A stretch of 64,000 bases of DNA, taken from Erinaceus europaeus. Lineage: Eukaryota > Chordata > Mammalia > Eulipotyphla > Erinaceidae. The notes under the pieces are model-generated. The model saw nothing but the letters and a program-made list of their open reading frames with translations. It searched no databases and was not told where the DNA came from. Position numbers and translations under genes: made by a program. The stretch lies in assembly GCF_950295315.1 (NCBI RefSeq), contig NC_080166.1:99143141-99207140 (forward strand), read 5' to 3'. Below are positions 24,205 to 36,008 of this stretch, one piece after another. Each line of letters begins with the position of its first letter. Position 1 is the first letter of the stretch.

Positions 24205-24705
24205 AATGGATACTTGTATCAATGGAACAGAATCCATAGCCCGGAAATCAGCCCATACATATATGACAATGGGGTCATAATCACTCAATGGGTAAAGGAG
24301 ATCTCTTCAACAAATGGTGCTGGGAAAATTGGACAATCACATGTAGAAAAGTGAAAATAGACCACCACATCACACCATGCTCCAAAATCAGATCAGTTAC
24401 CTAGATATTGAACCAGAAACTATGAAATATAGATAAAGAAACATTGGTAAAATATTGCAGGACCTTAACATCAAATATGTACTTAAATTAAGACTAAGCC
24501 CCACTGGGCATGTGAAATTAAAACAATATTAAATAAATCAAACTAAAAAGCAACCAAATGTCAAAAGCAAATTACACAAGAGTAATCAGGCAACCCATTA
24601 ATTGGGAAAGTATATTGGCACATCACACATCTGACAATCAATTGATACTAAATATCTATAAAGAACTCAGACAGCTCAACAACAAAAAATAATAATAACA
24701 ATCCA
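24205..24705 (+). mobile_element. L1 ORF2 fragment 1
   Basis: Matches an internal to C-terminal ORF2 stretch (aacaaatggtgctgggaaaa block). It stops abruptly at an A/AAT-rich junction before a second L1 copy that begins at a more upstream point of ORF2, so they are separate insertions. Confidence 0.8.
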
Positions 24706-26680
24706 ATAGCATTGGAAGTTCTTGCCATGGTAATTAGGCAAGAGAAAGGAATTAAAGGGATACAGATTAGAAGAGAAGAACTTACACTATCACTACTTGC
24801 AGACAATATTATAGATAGAAAAATCTAAATAATCCAAAAGGAATCTCCTAGAGATTATCAAGCTATGTAGCAAATTGTCAGGCTACAGAATTAATATACA
24901 AAAGTCGGTGGCATTCTTTTATGCAAACACTAAGTCAGAAAAAGAAAAATCCAGAAATAGTCCCATTCACTATAGCAGCAGAAATAATAAAATGCTTGGG
25001 AATAAGCCTAATAAAGGAAGTGAAAGACCTACATACTGAAAATTACAAATCACTATTCAGAACAAAAAAAGACACAAAGAAATATAAAGATATCAAATAT
25101 CCCTGGACTGCAAGAACTAACATAATCACATGACTAATCTACCCAGAGCCATATACAAATTTAGCATAATCCCCACTGAGGTCCCACCAATTTTTTAATT
25201 GAAGCTACAAAAGTTACCTGGAGCCAGAAAATACCTAGAATCATCAAAGCAATCTTGAGAAAAAAAAAAGATATGGAGGCAACAAGCACCCATATTTCAA
25301 ATTATATTATAGGGTCACTGTAATCAAAACCACCTGGCTCTGAAACAAAAAGAGACACACTGACCAGTGGAACAGAATTGACAGCCCAGACATAATCCCC
25401 TGCACCTACAGAAACCTAATTTTTGTCTATTTAATATTAAATGGAGTAAGGAGAGTCTCTTCAACAAATGGTGTTGGGAAAAATGGGTTGAAACATGCAG
25501 AAGAATGAAACTGAACCACTACATATCACCACACATAAAAGTAAACTCTAAATAGATCAAGTATTTGTGTATTAGACCAAATACTTAGAGAAAAATATTG
25601 GGAGAACTTTTTCCATCTGAGTTTTATAGGCATCTTCAATGACACAAATCCAATTGCTAGGTAGGTAAAATTTACATATATATGTAAAATTTACATATAT
25701 ATCAATGAGACTGAATCAAATGAAATTTCGTCATAGCATAAGAACTTACCTTTCAAAACAAAGAGACTCCTTATAGACTGGGAGATCTTTACATGCCATA
25801 TAACAGACAAAAGGCTAATAATCAAAAAATATAAAGAACTCACCAAACTTAACAACAACAAGAGTAAACAACCCCATCCAAAAAAAATGGGGAGACAATA
25901 TGAACAGAATATTCACCAAAGAAAAGATCCAAAAGGCCAACAGATATATTAAAAAATACTGCAATTCATTGGTTGTCAGAAAATGCAAATAAAAACATCA
26001 GTGAAATACCACTTTACTCCTGTGAGAATATCATATATCAGAAAAATAGTAACAAGAAATGTTAGAGGTCATGGAAGTAAAGGAACCCTCTTGCACTACT
26101 GGTGGTAATGTAAATTGGTCAAACCACTGTGGAGAGAAGTCTCAGAAAACTAGTCTAGAAATAGACCTACCGTATGACCCTGCAATTCCTCTCCTGGGGA
26201 TATATCCTAGGAACAAACTGCACCCATCCAAAAATATCTGTGTATGCCTATGTTCATAGCAGTACAATTTATAATAGTCAAAACTTGGAAACAACCTAGG
26301 TGTCCAACAACAGATGAGTGGCTAAATAAGTTGTGTGTATACACAATTGAATACTACTCAGCTATTAAGAATTTTGAATTCTCCTTCTTCACTTCATCTT
26401 GGATAGAGACTGAAAGAATCATGTTAAATGAGACAAGCTAGAAAGATAAGGGTGAATATAAGATGATCTCACTCATGGACAGAATTTGAGAAATAAAAAT
26501 AGAAAGGGGAAACCCAAGTAGAACTTGGACTGAATATGGTATATTGCACCAAAGTAAAGGATTCTGGGAACAGGAGTTAGACCCTAGTGCATGATGATGT
26601 AGGAGAACCCAGGCCAGGGGCAAGAGAGATTTTAAGAAAATTGAGAAATTTTACACATGTATTAACAACTATATTTAGTG
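24706..26680 (+). mobile_element. L1 copy 2: ORF2 from RT domain to 3' UTR
   Basis: Longest L1 body in the window. Around 24781-24815 the translation reads [11 protein letters not shown], the reverse-transcriptase active-site region with the usual FADD degraded. It then runs through the C-terminal domain (about 26230-26440, CPTTDEWL) into the 3' UTR. Many stops and frameshifts make it a dead copy. Confidence 0.9.
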
Positions 26681-26689
26681 TTAACCACT

Positions 26690-27080
26690 GAGAAAAATGT
26701 AGGCCAAAGAACTGAATAGACCATTTCTAAAGAAGAGATATAGATGGCCCACAGACACAAAAAATGCTCCACTTCATTTAGCATTAGAAAAATGCAAATT
26801 AGGGGTCCAGGAGGTGGCGCAGTGGCTAAGGAAGGCACTAGGCCCTTAAGCATGAGGTCCTGAGTTCGATCCCCGGCAGCACATATGCCAGAGTGATGTC
26901 TGGTTCTTTCTCTCTCTCCTATCTTTCTCATTAATAAATAAAAAAAATATTAAAAAAAAAGAAAAATGCAAATTAAAACTATACTGAGATTCTATCTCAA
27001 ACCTGTGAGAATGACCTACATCAACAAAACAGGAAATGACAGGCATTGGTGAGGTTATGGAGGACAATGGACTCTGTTAC
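26690..27080 (+). mobile_element. L1 copy 3: ORF2 fragment split by a SINE
   Basis: ORF2-like sequence (aatagaccatttctaaagaa ... aaatgacaggcattggtgag) interrupted by the type C SINE at 26802-26959. It is a third head-to-tail L1 piece. Confidence 0.8.
26802..26959 (+). mobile_element. tRNA-derived SINE, type C, well preserved
   Basis: Head ggggtccaggaggtggcgca, B-box-like gagttcgatccccggc, tctcattaataaataaa end. The perfect 16-bp TSD is agaaaaatgcaaatta at 26786-26801 and 26960-26975. Confidence 0.97.
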
Positions 27081-27084
27081 ATTT

Positions 27085-27205
27085 CTACAAAAGACTTTCA
27101 TGCCTGGGGCACTGAGGTCCCAGGTTCAGGTTCAATCCCCCGAACTGCCATAAGCCAGAGTTGAACAGTACTCTGGATTGATTAGTTAACTAAAATAACT
27201 ATTTT
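27085..27205 (+). mobile_element. tRNA-derived SINE, type D, partial
   Basis: tcatgcctggggcactgagg, ggttcaatcccccgaactgc, ccataagccagagttgaaca in type D order. The start of the head is missing. Confidence 0.8.
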
Positions 27206-27244
27206 TAATTACAAAAGTCCCAACATTAATACTGTTATGCATTT

Positions 27245-27541
27245 TTTCACTTAAAAAATTTTTTTTCTTATATTTCTTTTCCCTTTTGTTGCCCTTGTTG
27301 TTTTTATTGTTGTTTTAGTTGTTATTGTTGTTGATGTTGTCATTGTTAGGGCAGAGAGAAATGGAGAGAGGAGGGGAAGACAGAGAGGGAGAGAGAAAGA
27401 GAGACACCTGCAGACCTGCTTCACCACCTGTGAAGAGACTCCCCTGCAGGTGGGGAGCCTGGGGCTTGAACCAGGATTCTTATGCCCGGTCTGCGCTTTG
27501 AGCCACCTGCCCTTAACCCGCTGCGCTACCGCCTGACTCCC
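27245..27541 (-). mobile_element. tRNA-derived SINE, type A, full length
   Basis: Inverted copy from tail (ttcccttttgttgccc) to head (ttaacccgctgcgctaccg). Flanks share cattttttcactt, which serves as TSD. Confidence 0.95.
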
Positions 27542-27725
27542 CGCATTTTTTCACTTTTTAAGGGTTCTTAATTATTTATGTTTTTCTTACTTTCTGCTAT
27601 TTTGACTGACTTTGCCTGCTTTGTATTTGATTGACATATTCAGGATCTTTCTAATTTACACTATTGCTTGGCACATTTTATTCTATCAGTTTCAGTAATG
27701 AACAAATTTATTAGAAATTATTGGT

Positions 27726-27932
27726 CTGGGGGGCAGTCGATGGATCACCTGGTTAAGTGCTCAAATTACAGTCCACAAAGACTGGGGTTCAAGTCCCTGA
27801 CCCCACCTGCAGGGGAAAGCTTCATGAGTAGAAGCTCTCTCTCTCTATCCTCCTCTTCTTTTAAATTCTCTCTGTCTCTGTCCAGTAATAAATAAATAAA
27901 TATGAAAAAAACATAAAAGTTAAGCTTAAAAA
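27726..27932 (+). mobile_element. tRNA-derived SINE, type B
   Basis: Head, ggggttcaagtccctg block, CT-rich tract and (AAAT)n tail. The perfect 13-bp TSD is agaaattattggt at 27713-27725 and 27933-27945. Confidence 0.95.
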
Positions 27933-28191
27933 AGAAATTATTGGTTTGTTGACACTTAAAACATTCTTGTTTAATGTTTCTTCAATTATTTGTTATTCCT
28001 TTTATTCTTTCAGAATTCTTTTTTTTTGGCACTGAAAATAATGTGGCATCTGAAAAGCTTATTAAATTCATAATGAATATTGTGTTGCTGGAAAAATCAT
28101 GAATTATTTGTGCATAGGAAAACAGAAAAATATGTCATGACTTTTCTGACAGTCCAATAGCATCACAACCAGTCTTTTAAAAATGTGTAAC

Positions 28192-28512
28192 TAGGGCACT
28201 GGGCTGTAGCACAGTGGGTTAAGCGCATATGGCATGAAGCACAAGGCCCAGCTCAAGGATCCTGGGTCCAGCCTCTGGCTCCCCATCTGCAGGGGATCAC
28301 TTCACAAGCGGTAATTTCTCGCTCAATTTCTCGCTGTCCTATCCAACAACAATCACAGTAATAATGACAATACAACTACTACTAATAACAACAACAGCAA
28401 CAATAAACAACAAGGGCAACAAAAGGGAAAATATAGCCTCCAGGAGCAGTGGATTCATAGTGCTGGCACCAAGCCCCAACAATAACCCTGGAGGCAAAAA
28501 TTAAAACAAAAA
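28192..28512 (+). mobile_element. tRNA-derived SINE, type A with 3' extension module
   Basis: Type A head and body (with an internal deletion in the pyrimidine tract), AAC-rich segment, then the module from cctccaggagcagtggattc to accctggaggcaaaaatt. Confidence 0.93.
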
Positions 28513-28540
28513 TACTTAGAAGTATTTTTTAAATAAAATA

Positions 28541-28745
28541 AGGGGCCAGGTGGCACACCTGGTTGAACACACACAATACGATGCGCAAAGACATAGGTTC
28601 GATCCCCTGCTCCCCACCTGCAGAGGGGAAAGCTTCAGAAGTGGTGTGGAAGTGTTGCAGGTGCCTCTGTCTCTCTCCCTCTCTATCTTCTCCATCCCCT
28701 TTCAATTTGTCTCTACCTCATAGAATAAAATTAAAGTTAGATAAT
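28541..28745 (+). mobile_element. tRNA-derived SINE, type B
   Basis: ggggccaggtggcacacctg head, ggttcgatcccctgctcccc, CT tract, AATAAAATTAAAG end. Confidence 0.93.
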
Positions 28746-28844
28746 TTTTTAAAAGCCACAAGTAACAAAATTAAAAATATATAGTCTTGTTACAAAAAAA
28801 AACATTAGTAATGAGGGGAAAGTCTCTTCTTTCTCCCTTTTTAA

Positions 28845-29065
28845 AAAATTCTTTATTATTTTTATTTATTTGTTGGATAGAGACAGCCAGAAGTCAAAAG
28901 GGAATAGGGTGATAGATAGGTGAAGAGAGACAGAGAGACACCTGCAACACCATTTCACTTCTCACAAAGCTTTCCTCCTGCAGGACGGGGCTGGGGACTG
29001 TAACCTGTGTCCCTGCATATTGTAACATATGCACTCAACCATGTGCACCTCCACCTGGCCCCTCG
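28845..29065 (-). mobile_element. tRNA-derived SINE, type B
   Basis: Inverted: attatttttatttatttgtt tail, GA-rich tract, body complement and head complement ending cacctccacctggcccc. Confidence 0.92.
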
Positions 29066-29329
29066 TTCTCACGTTTTAGACATCAAATTGACCTCATACC
29101 TTTTCTATGCCAAAAGAAAAAAGAACTTTTAAGGAAATGTCCAATTAACAAAAAGGAGGGCAAAATAAAACAAAGAAAAAAGAAAACCAAACAAGATGTT
29201 GAATTAAGCATCATATAGCTAGTCTACAGAACTTTTCTGCTAGTGGGTATAATTTTAATATGTGTATAAAATGTTGTGCTCTTCTGAAAAAAAATTATTC
29301 TAAGTGAGCTAAAGGGTAAGTACATTCTT

Positions 29330-30743
29330 TTTTTTTTAAATTTAAGAAAGGATTAATTAGCAAAAACCATAGGGTAGGAGGGGTACAACTCCACACAATT
29401 CTCACCACCCAATCTCCATATCCCACCCCCTTCCCTGATAGCTTTCCCATTCTCTATCCCTCTGGGAGCATGGACCCAGGGTCATTGTGGGTTGCAGAAG
29501 GTAGAAGGTCTGGCTTCTGAAATTGCTTCCCCGCTGAACATGGGCGTTGACTGGTTGGTCCATACTTCCAGTCTGCCTCTCTCTTTCCCTAGTAGGGTGG
29601 GTCTCTGGGGAAACTGAGCTCCAGGACACATTGGTGGGGTCTTCAATCCAGGGAAGCCTGGCCGGCATCCTGATGACATCTAGAACCTGGTGACTGAAAA
29701 GAGAGTTAACATACAAAGCCAAACAAATTATTGAGCAATCATGGACCCAAAGCCTGGAATAGTAGAGAGGAAGTGTTAGGAAGGTACTCACTGCAAACTC
29801 TAGTGTACTTCTGTTTTCAGGTGTATATTTTGCAGTAGTTTACGGATACGTGTGAACATAAGCTCTCTCTCACAGAAACTGGTGTATATCTAGGTTTTGA
29901 GACCTTGTTAGAAAGTGAACCACCTGAGATGGAATTAGAGAATGCTATGAAAGGAAAGGTCTCACCCGAGTAATGAAGCTGAAGGGTTGTCATTCCTCAC
30001 GTGAAGTCTCTGGACACAGTCTGAAGTGAAGCATGTTGAGGTGGCAATCGTTGAGTTGGTTAGGCTGTGATCGGCAGATGCGATATTATTTGATATGGAT
30101 TGGGAGAGGCATACAGGAAAGTGGGCCCTATCCAAGGGTTCCAGGACTGGGGGAAGTAGGGGCTCTATAGTGGAGATGTGAGGTTCCTGCTGTCTTAGGG
30201 TTCAAAAAGACAATCAATAGTTAATGTTATCATCACATTATTTGGTAATTGGGTTAACTTCCTATATATTAAAAAGATTCAGTTTGTGTTTTGAAAATCT
30301 TTGAGACAAACAATTGATTTTCCCCCTCATATTAATTAACTAGTGATTTATATGTCTACATTTTACTAGGAGTGTACATAAACACCATTCCCACCACCAA
30401 AGGACTGTGACCCATCCCTCCCACCCACTCCCACCCCCCACTGGCCCAGGAAGCTGCATGTCTACCCCTCACCACAGGGTTTTTACTTTGGTGCCCTACT
30501 TACAATTTGGTCAGGTCCTGTTTTTAGTTTCCCTTTCAGATCTTCTTACTCAACTTCTGTTGATGAGTGGGATCATCCCATACTCATTTTTATCTTTCTG
30601 ACTTAGCTAACTTAACATAATTCCTTCTAGCTCTGTCCAAGATGGGTCAGAGAAGGTGGGTTCATTGTTCTTGATAGCTGCATAGTATTCCATTGTGTAT
30701 ATATACCACAGCTTTCTCAGCCACTCATCTGTTGTTGGGCACA
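29330..30743 (-). mobile_element. Composite L1 insertion: ORF2 end + 3' UTR + extended 3' UTR
   Basis: One retroposition event. A perfect 14-bp TSD (gtaagtacattctt) lies at 29316-29329 and 30744-30757, with poly(T) at the left edge. Read on the minus strand, 30743-30600 is the ORF2 C-terminus, about 30600-30300 the common L1 3' UTR, and 30296-29330 the short-form extension ending in poly(A). It shows that the extension family is transcribed as part of L1. Confidence 0.92.
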
Positions 30744-30757
30744 GTAAGTACATTCTT

Positions 30758-31379
30758 ATATAGGTCTGCTATCCTTAACATTCCTATTTTTCAGTCACAA
30801 ATGGCTCTTTTAAAATACATTTTTAAAGCACCCTATTTTTAAATGAGCAATGCTAGGACTTATCAAAATGTCAATGAACAATAAATTTCAAATTCATGGA
30901 CAAGCACAGTCTGGCTCATGTGGGATTTGTAGTTCACTTATTTCAATAAATGTAGTTATAGTTAAGACACTTAGCTATTTTATACTATAATTTAAGAGGC
31001 TATCTTCCAAGAAGAAAAACAATGAAACCATTTTTTTTTTACTTTTTGTATTCAAATACTGACCTAATACTCCAATGTTATAAAATAAAAGAACTAGTCA
31101 TAAGTTTTGAACTGGATAAAATTAGGATACTCACAGAAAACCAAATGTCAGAAGCTGGGGGCCAAAAACTACCACACCAATAAAATATCACTGATTATGC
31201 ATGTATCAGAATATTTATCAGCTGTTCTCCTGTCCTCCTTCTTCTCTGTATGATGTTAAGATAATCACCATATTTCTCAAACCAAGCTGGTAGTACAGTT
31301 TGCTCAAGAACTCTCTAGCAAAACAAATACCACAACTAAATGCCCAGAGTTTTTGAATCAAATAGTCTGAAATGACATC
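30758..31379. other. Unassigned DNA
   Basis: No repeat or exon recognised. Confidence 0.4.
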
Positions 31380-31395
31380 TAGCAATCTATATTTT

Positions 31396-32289
31396 TTTAT
31401 TTTAAATCTTACTTATTTATTTTATTTATAAAAAGAAAACATTGACAAAACCATAGAATAAAAGGGGTACAACTCCACACAGTTCCCACTACCAGAACTC
31501 CTTATCCCATCCCATCCCCTGACAGCTTTCCTATTCTTTAACCCTCTGGGAGTATGGACCCAAGGTCATTGTGGGTTGCAGAAGGTAGATGGTCTGGTTA
31601 CTGTAATTGCTTCCCTGCTGAACATGGGCGTTGACAGGTTGATCCATACTCCCAGCCTGCCTCTCTCTTTTCCTAGTAGGGAAAGCAGGAGAAAGAGGAA
31701 GCAGAGCTCCAGTACACATTGGTGGGGTTGTCTGTATAGGGAAGTCTGGTCAGCATCCTGCTAGCATCTGGAACCTGGTGGCTGAAAAGAGTTAACATAC
31801 AAGGCCAAACAAATTATTGATCAATCATGAACTTAAAGGCTGGAATAGTGCAGATGAAGAGTTGGGGGCCCTCCACTTTGTAGATAGCTAGTAGGCATAT
31901 TTTAGTTACATTCCAAAGGGCCTGTGGCTATACTAGTTTGTCTTTTTTTTCCCCCCTGGGTCTGAAATCTGATATGCAGGTGGATCCAAGTTATTGTCTA
32001 GGGAGATGATGACATGGCTGGAAACTGGATCCGGGAAGAGAGTAGCTCCCTAATATGGGAAAGGGGTATAAGTATTGTTGACTGTAAACCCCATCAGTTT
32101 GATTTGGTCTGTTCTTCCTCCAAAGGGATGATGGACAACATACTTTATGTTACACCTGAGGAAGATGGGTCCTGATATTGGGGAAACTTGGAATGTTCCT
32201 ACTCATGACTACAGAATGTGAGCTCAGATCTACAGGGATGCAGAGGTCACAAAGGTGCCTAAGCTGAATATGGGCCCCAGACCAAAGAA
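31396..32289 (-). mobile_element. L1 extended 3' UTR copy, long form, 5'-truncated
   Basis: Inverted copy that includes part of the segment unique to the long form (31860-32289, compare 9560-10010). The near-TSD is agcaatctatattttt at 31380-31395 versus agcaacctgtattttt at 32290-32305, with two mismatches. Confidence 0.88.
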
Positions 32290-32305
32290 AGCAACCTGTA
32301 TTTTT

Positions 32306-32738
32306 AATCTGTACCTAGCAGAATCTCATGTCCAACTAAATCTAGTCAGTATTAGCAGTAGAACAAATCAGAGTCCAAATCCTAATGTAATACTATAGGC
32401 AAATTCCTTTCCCTTCAAGTCACATAATACATGTGTTCAGGGAAATCCTTTTTATTTACTTATTATTAATATTATTATTAATTTATCAAGAGAGTTAGTG
32501 GCTTATAGTATTGTTACTGAAACAAGGATACAATTAGGGGAAGTCCTTCTTAGAGAAAGGTAAAGACCAGAGAGGGCCCTGAACCCCATTTATTCTATAG
32601 CCTGAAACTTTTGTGACCAGGAATCTTTGTTTTGCCCCATCACTGAGATCAAAGAGAATTCAAGAAAATCTGAGGAAGTCAGGGCTGGTTTCCCTTACTT
32701 GAGAGGGAAGAGGAAAAAAGGAAGGAGACCCAGAAGTT
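32306..32738. other. Mostly unassigned DNA, possible L1 scrap
   Basis: 32460-32540 resembles an inverted L1 3' UTR end (attaatttatcaagagagtt onward). The remainder is unrecognised. Confidence 0.35.
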
Positions 32739-32785
32739 GAGGGGCCTGGTGATGGCACACCTGGTTAAGCACACATACTACCCAC
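32739..32785 (+). mobile_element. SINE head fragment, type B
   Basis: ggggcctggtgatggcacac then ctggttaagcacacatacta, stopping before any B-box block or tail. Unlike 5613-5653, the flanking repeat is not convincing. Confidence 0.6.
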
Positions 32786-32859
32786 AAGTTGTAGTGAGTA
32801 TAGATGTGACTCTGAAAGAAATTAAAGGTGGGGTCTTAGAAGTACATAAAAAAATCAGT

Positions 32860-33681
32860 GGAACCTCACATTTCCATTATAGAGCCTATATTTTCCCCAG
32901 TCCTGGAACCTTAGGGTGGGGCACACTTTCCTGCATGCTTCTCTCAATTCATATCAAATAATATTGCATCTGCCAATCACAACCTAATCAACACAACGAG
33001 TGCCACCTCAGCATGCTTCATTTCAGACTGTGTCCAGAGACTTCAGGTGTGGAATGACAACCCTTCAGCTTCATCCCTCAGGTGAGACCTTTACTTTCAG
33101 AGTATTCTCTAATCCCATTCCAGGTGGTTCACTCCCTAACAAAGTCCCAAAACCTAGATATAGACCAGGTCCCCTGAGATAGAGCATATGTTCACACATA
33201 TCCATAAACTAGGGCAAAATATATACCTGAAAGCAAAAGTACACAATAGTCTGCAGTGAGTACCCCCCAACACTTCATCTGCACTATTCCAGCCTTAGGT
33301 CCATGATTGTTCAACAATTTGTTTGGCTTTGTACGTTAACTCTCTTTTCAGCCACCAGGTTCCAGAGGCCAGCATGATGCAGACCAGACCTCCTTGGACA
33401 GATGACCCGACCAATGTGTCCTGGAGCTCACCCTACTAGGGAAAGAGAGAGGCAGACTGGGAGTATGGACCGACCAGTTAACACCCATTTTCAGCGGGGA
33501 AGCAATTACAGAAGCCAGACCTTCTACCTTCTGCAACCCACAATGACCTTGGGTCCATACTCCCAGAGAAATAAAGAATGGGAAAGCTATCAGAGGAGGG
33601 GATGGGATATAGAGATCTGGTGGTGGGAATTGTGTTGAGTTGTACCCCTCCTATCCTACAGTTTTGTTAATGTCTCCCTTT

Positions 33682-33684
<3 letters not shown>
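32860..33684 (+). mobile_element. L1 extended 3' UTR copy, short form
   Basis: Begins at the same point as the copy at 18769 (ggaacctcacatttcc) and ends in an A/AAAT tail. The shared start hints at a preferred truncation point or a shared internal boundary. Confidence 0.9.
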
Positions 33685-33733
<49 letters not shown>

Positions 33734-33735
33734 AT
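33685..33735. repeat. (AAAT)n microsatellite
   Basis: About 12 AAAT units grown from the retroposon's tail. Confidence 0.96.
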
Positions 33736-33744
33736 CAGCTTCAT

Positions 33745-34060
33745 GCCATTTTGGGCCTTCTCGTCCATGCATTGTCCTGCCCATGTACTTTTACTTTTCT
33801 TGAATAAAAGCTTAAAAATGTCTGAAAAAATGTCTTGATAAATAAAAGGAGGAAGGGAAATGCAAAGCAGAATTTGACTGAGTTTGGAGTATTGCACCAA
33901 AGCAAAAAAACTCTAAGGGGAGGAGGAGGATAAATTTTTAGCTTAACTATGGAAGGGTGGTCGGGGGGACACACACCTTTGGTGGTGGGAATGGTGTTAA
34001 TATACATGCCAATTATAGTCTTATAAATCACTATTTAATAAATGTTTTTAAAAACTTCAA
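33745..34060 (+). mobile_element. L1 3' UTR copy without the extension
   Basis: From about 33840 it shows the ordinary L1 3' UTR: gagtttggagtattgcacca, then gtggtgggaatggtgttaat, ending tcactatttaataaatg and an A/T-rich tail. Sequence before 33840 is less certain. It illustrates the shorter polyadenylation alternative. Confidence 0.78.
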
Positions 34061-34324
34061 GAACTATTATCTGTTTTTCCATTCTTTGGTAATGAGTCCA
34101 CAGAAAATCAAAAACTATTGGGGAGAGCCCCTTCGGCCTCTTTCCCCCTCAACACTTTTACACTCTAGAAATTGAGGAATCAAAATAAAATTAGTGTCTT
34201 GTAAATAGTAGGGCTATGGAGGTATCCCTCTTGCATTTCTCTGGCTCTCTAATATTTTTGTTCTGATTTCTGATTATTGAATTGACTCTATTCTTACTGT
34301 ATATTCTCTCTTGTTGCCTGAAGA

Positions 34325-34676
34325 TACTTTTTTTTTTCCTCCAGGGTTATTGCTGGGCTGGGTGCCTGCACCATGAATCCACCGCTCCTGCAGGCCATTT
34401 TTTCCCCCTTTTGTTGCCCTTGTTGTTGTAGCCTCGTTGTGGTTATTATTATTGCCATTGTTGATGTTGTTCGTTATTGGATGGGACAGAGAGAAGTGGA
34501 GAGAGGAGGGGAATACAGAGAGAGGGAGAGAAAGATAGACACCTGCAGATCCGCTTCACCACCTGTGAAGGGACTTCCCTGCAGGTGGGGAGCCGGGGGC
34601 TCAAACCGGGATCCTTATGCCGGTCCTTGCGCTTTGCACCACATGCGCTTAACCCACTGTGCCACCGCCCGACCCC
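34325..34676 (-). mobile_element. tRNA-derived SINE, type A with 3' extension module
   Basis: Inverted. T run, complement of the extension module (34333-34400), AAC-tract complement, body and head ending gtgccaccgcccgaccccc. Imperfect flanking repeats (tgaagatactttt and tgaagagactttt). Confidence 0.95.
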
Positions 34677-34679
34677 CAT

Positions 34680-35510
34680 GAAGAGACTTTTAATATCAAG
34701 GCATGGATTTGTTCCACTGCTGAACCAAATGTTGACAAGGTAGGCACAAACTCGAGCAAATTACCCAGTCTTCTGTTTCCCTTAATGTGTCATCTGATTC
34801 TGACACTTGCCATTGCCTAAGGCAGACCATTGGAATTACAAAGCATATCTAGACTAAATAGTAACTTATTTTACAACTGGGGAACTAAAGCCCACACAAC
34901 CTCAGTAATCAATCTATTGTCACAGAGTTCATGATAGACTTGACACCAAATTTCTACATTTCCAATACTGCTTAGTCTTAAAGAAGTCCCAGGAACAAAA
35001 TAACCAATTATAATTTAGATTTGGTTGAATTAAAAATGTTTATCAACATTTGAAAGCTTTTTTAGGCTATACTTAGCTATTTCAAACTTTTAAATTAAAA
35101 AAATCAAATGTTTACCCTTGTAGAGAGTATTATATTTCTTACAATTTTCTGAGTCAACTTGCATCAATTTTCTCCCCTTCCCTATTTTCTGGAGATGACA
35201 AACCAAGTCACAGGGTATACTGACAAAGTGGAATAATGTAGAACACACATAAAAATACACATATGCACATGCACATACAATCACATGCATTCACTTGATA
35301 GAAACTCTGAGGAAGGATAAGTTTTCATTCTTACTGGAAAATTTCTCATTAGAGTTCATTTAACTTCCTTTTAACATATTTATCTATGTAGAAGATTACC
35401 TGGTGATCAAGTCTTAAATCTTGAGTTCAACAATATAAATTTATTTTAATAAATTTAAGTTCATACTGAATACATAGCTATATTTTGGGCTCTTTAAAAA
35501 ACATACTGTG
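34680..35510. other. Mostly unassigned DNA with a probable MIR
   Basis: 34865-34950 resembles an inverted MIR (cttattttacaactggggaa, then ctaaagcccacacaacctca). Nothing else is recognised. Confidence 0.5.
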
Positions 35511-35658
35511 GGGCTAGGTAGACTCACATATTACCATGAGTGAGGATCCAGGTTCAAGTCCCCAAGTCAGGAGGAAGCTTTATGAACAGAGAAACAGTGC
35601 TGCAAGTGTCTCTCTTCCTTTCTCCTTCTCTACTCCCCATTTCCCTAATTTCCCTTCA
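35511..35658 (+). mobile_element. tRNA-derived SINE, type B
   Basis: ggggctaggtagactcacat head with an internal deletion, ggttcaagtccccaag block and CT tract. It abuts an inverted SINE at a shared T run. Confidence 0.85.
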
Positions 35659-35660
35659 AT

Positions 35661-36008
35661 TTTTTTTTTTCTTTTGCCTTCAGGGTTATCACTGTGGCTT
35701 GGTGCCTGCACTATGAATCCAAATTACTGCTCCTGGAGGCTATTTTTTTTCCTTTTCGTTGCCCTTGTTGTTTATCATCATTGTTGTTATTATTGCTGCC
35801 TTTGTTGTTGGCTAGAACAGAGAGAAATTGAGAGAGGAGGGGAAGATAGAGAGGGGGAGAGAAAGACAGATACCTGCAGACCTGTTTCACCACTTGTGAA
35901 GCAACCCCCCTGCAGGTGGGGAACCAGGGCCTCCCACAGGAATCCTTGCACCAATCCTTGCTCTTCACACCATGTGCACTTAACCCACTGTGCTACCGCC
36001 TGGCCCAT
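35661..36008 (-). mobile_element. tRNA-derived SINE, type A with 3' extension module
   Basis: Inverted copy whose module complement spans about 35675-35745 (ttcagggttatcactgtggc onward). The head complement ends accgcctggccc. It was inserted into the 3' end of the neighbouring plus-strand SINE; ctcaattttattttt after it continues the interrupted CT/AT tail. Confidence 0.93.

Noticed and set aside
24921..26441. L1 ORF2 open segments as functional genes
   Set aside because: They are short pieces of a frameshifted, stop-ridden L1 with a degraded reverse-transcriptase motif.
29330..30743. Separate L1 and unknown-repeat insertions placed side by side
   Set aside because: A single perfect 14-bp TSD encloses both parts, with no A tail or TSD between them, so one insertion is the simpler reading.
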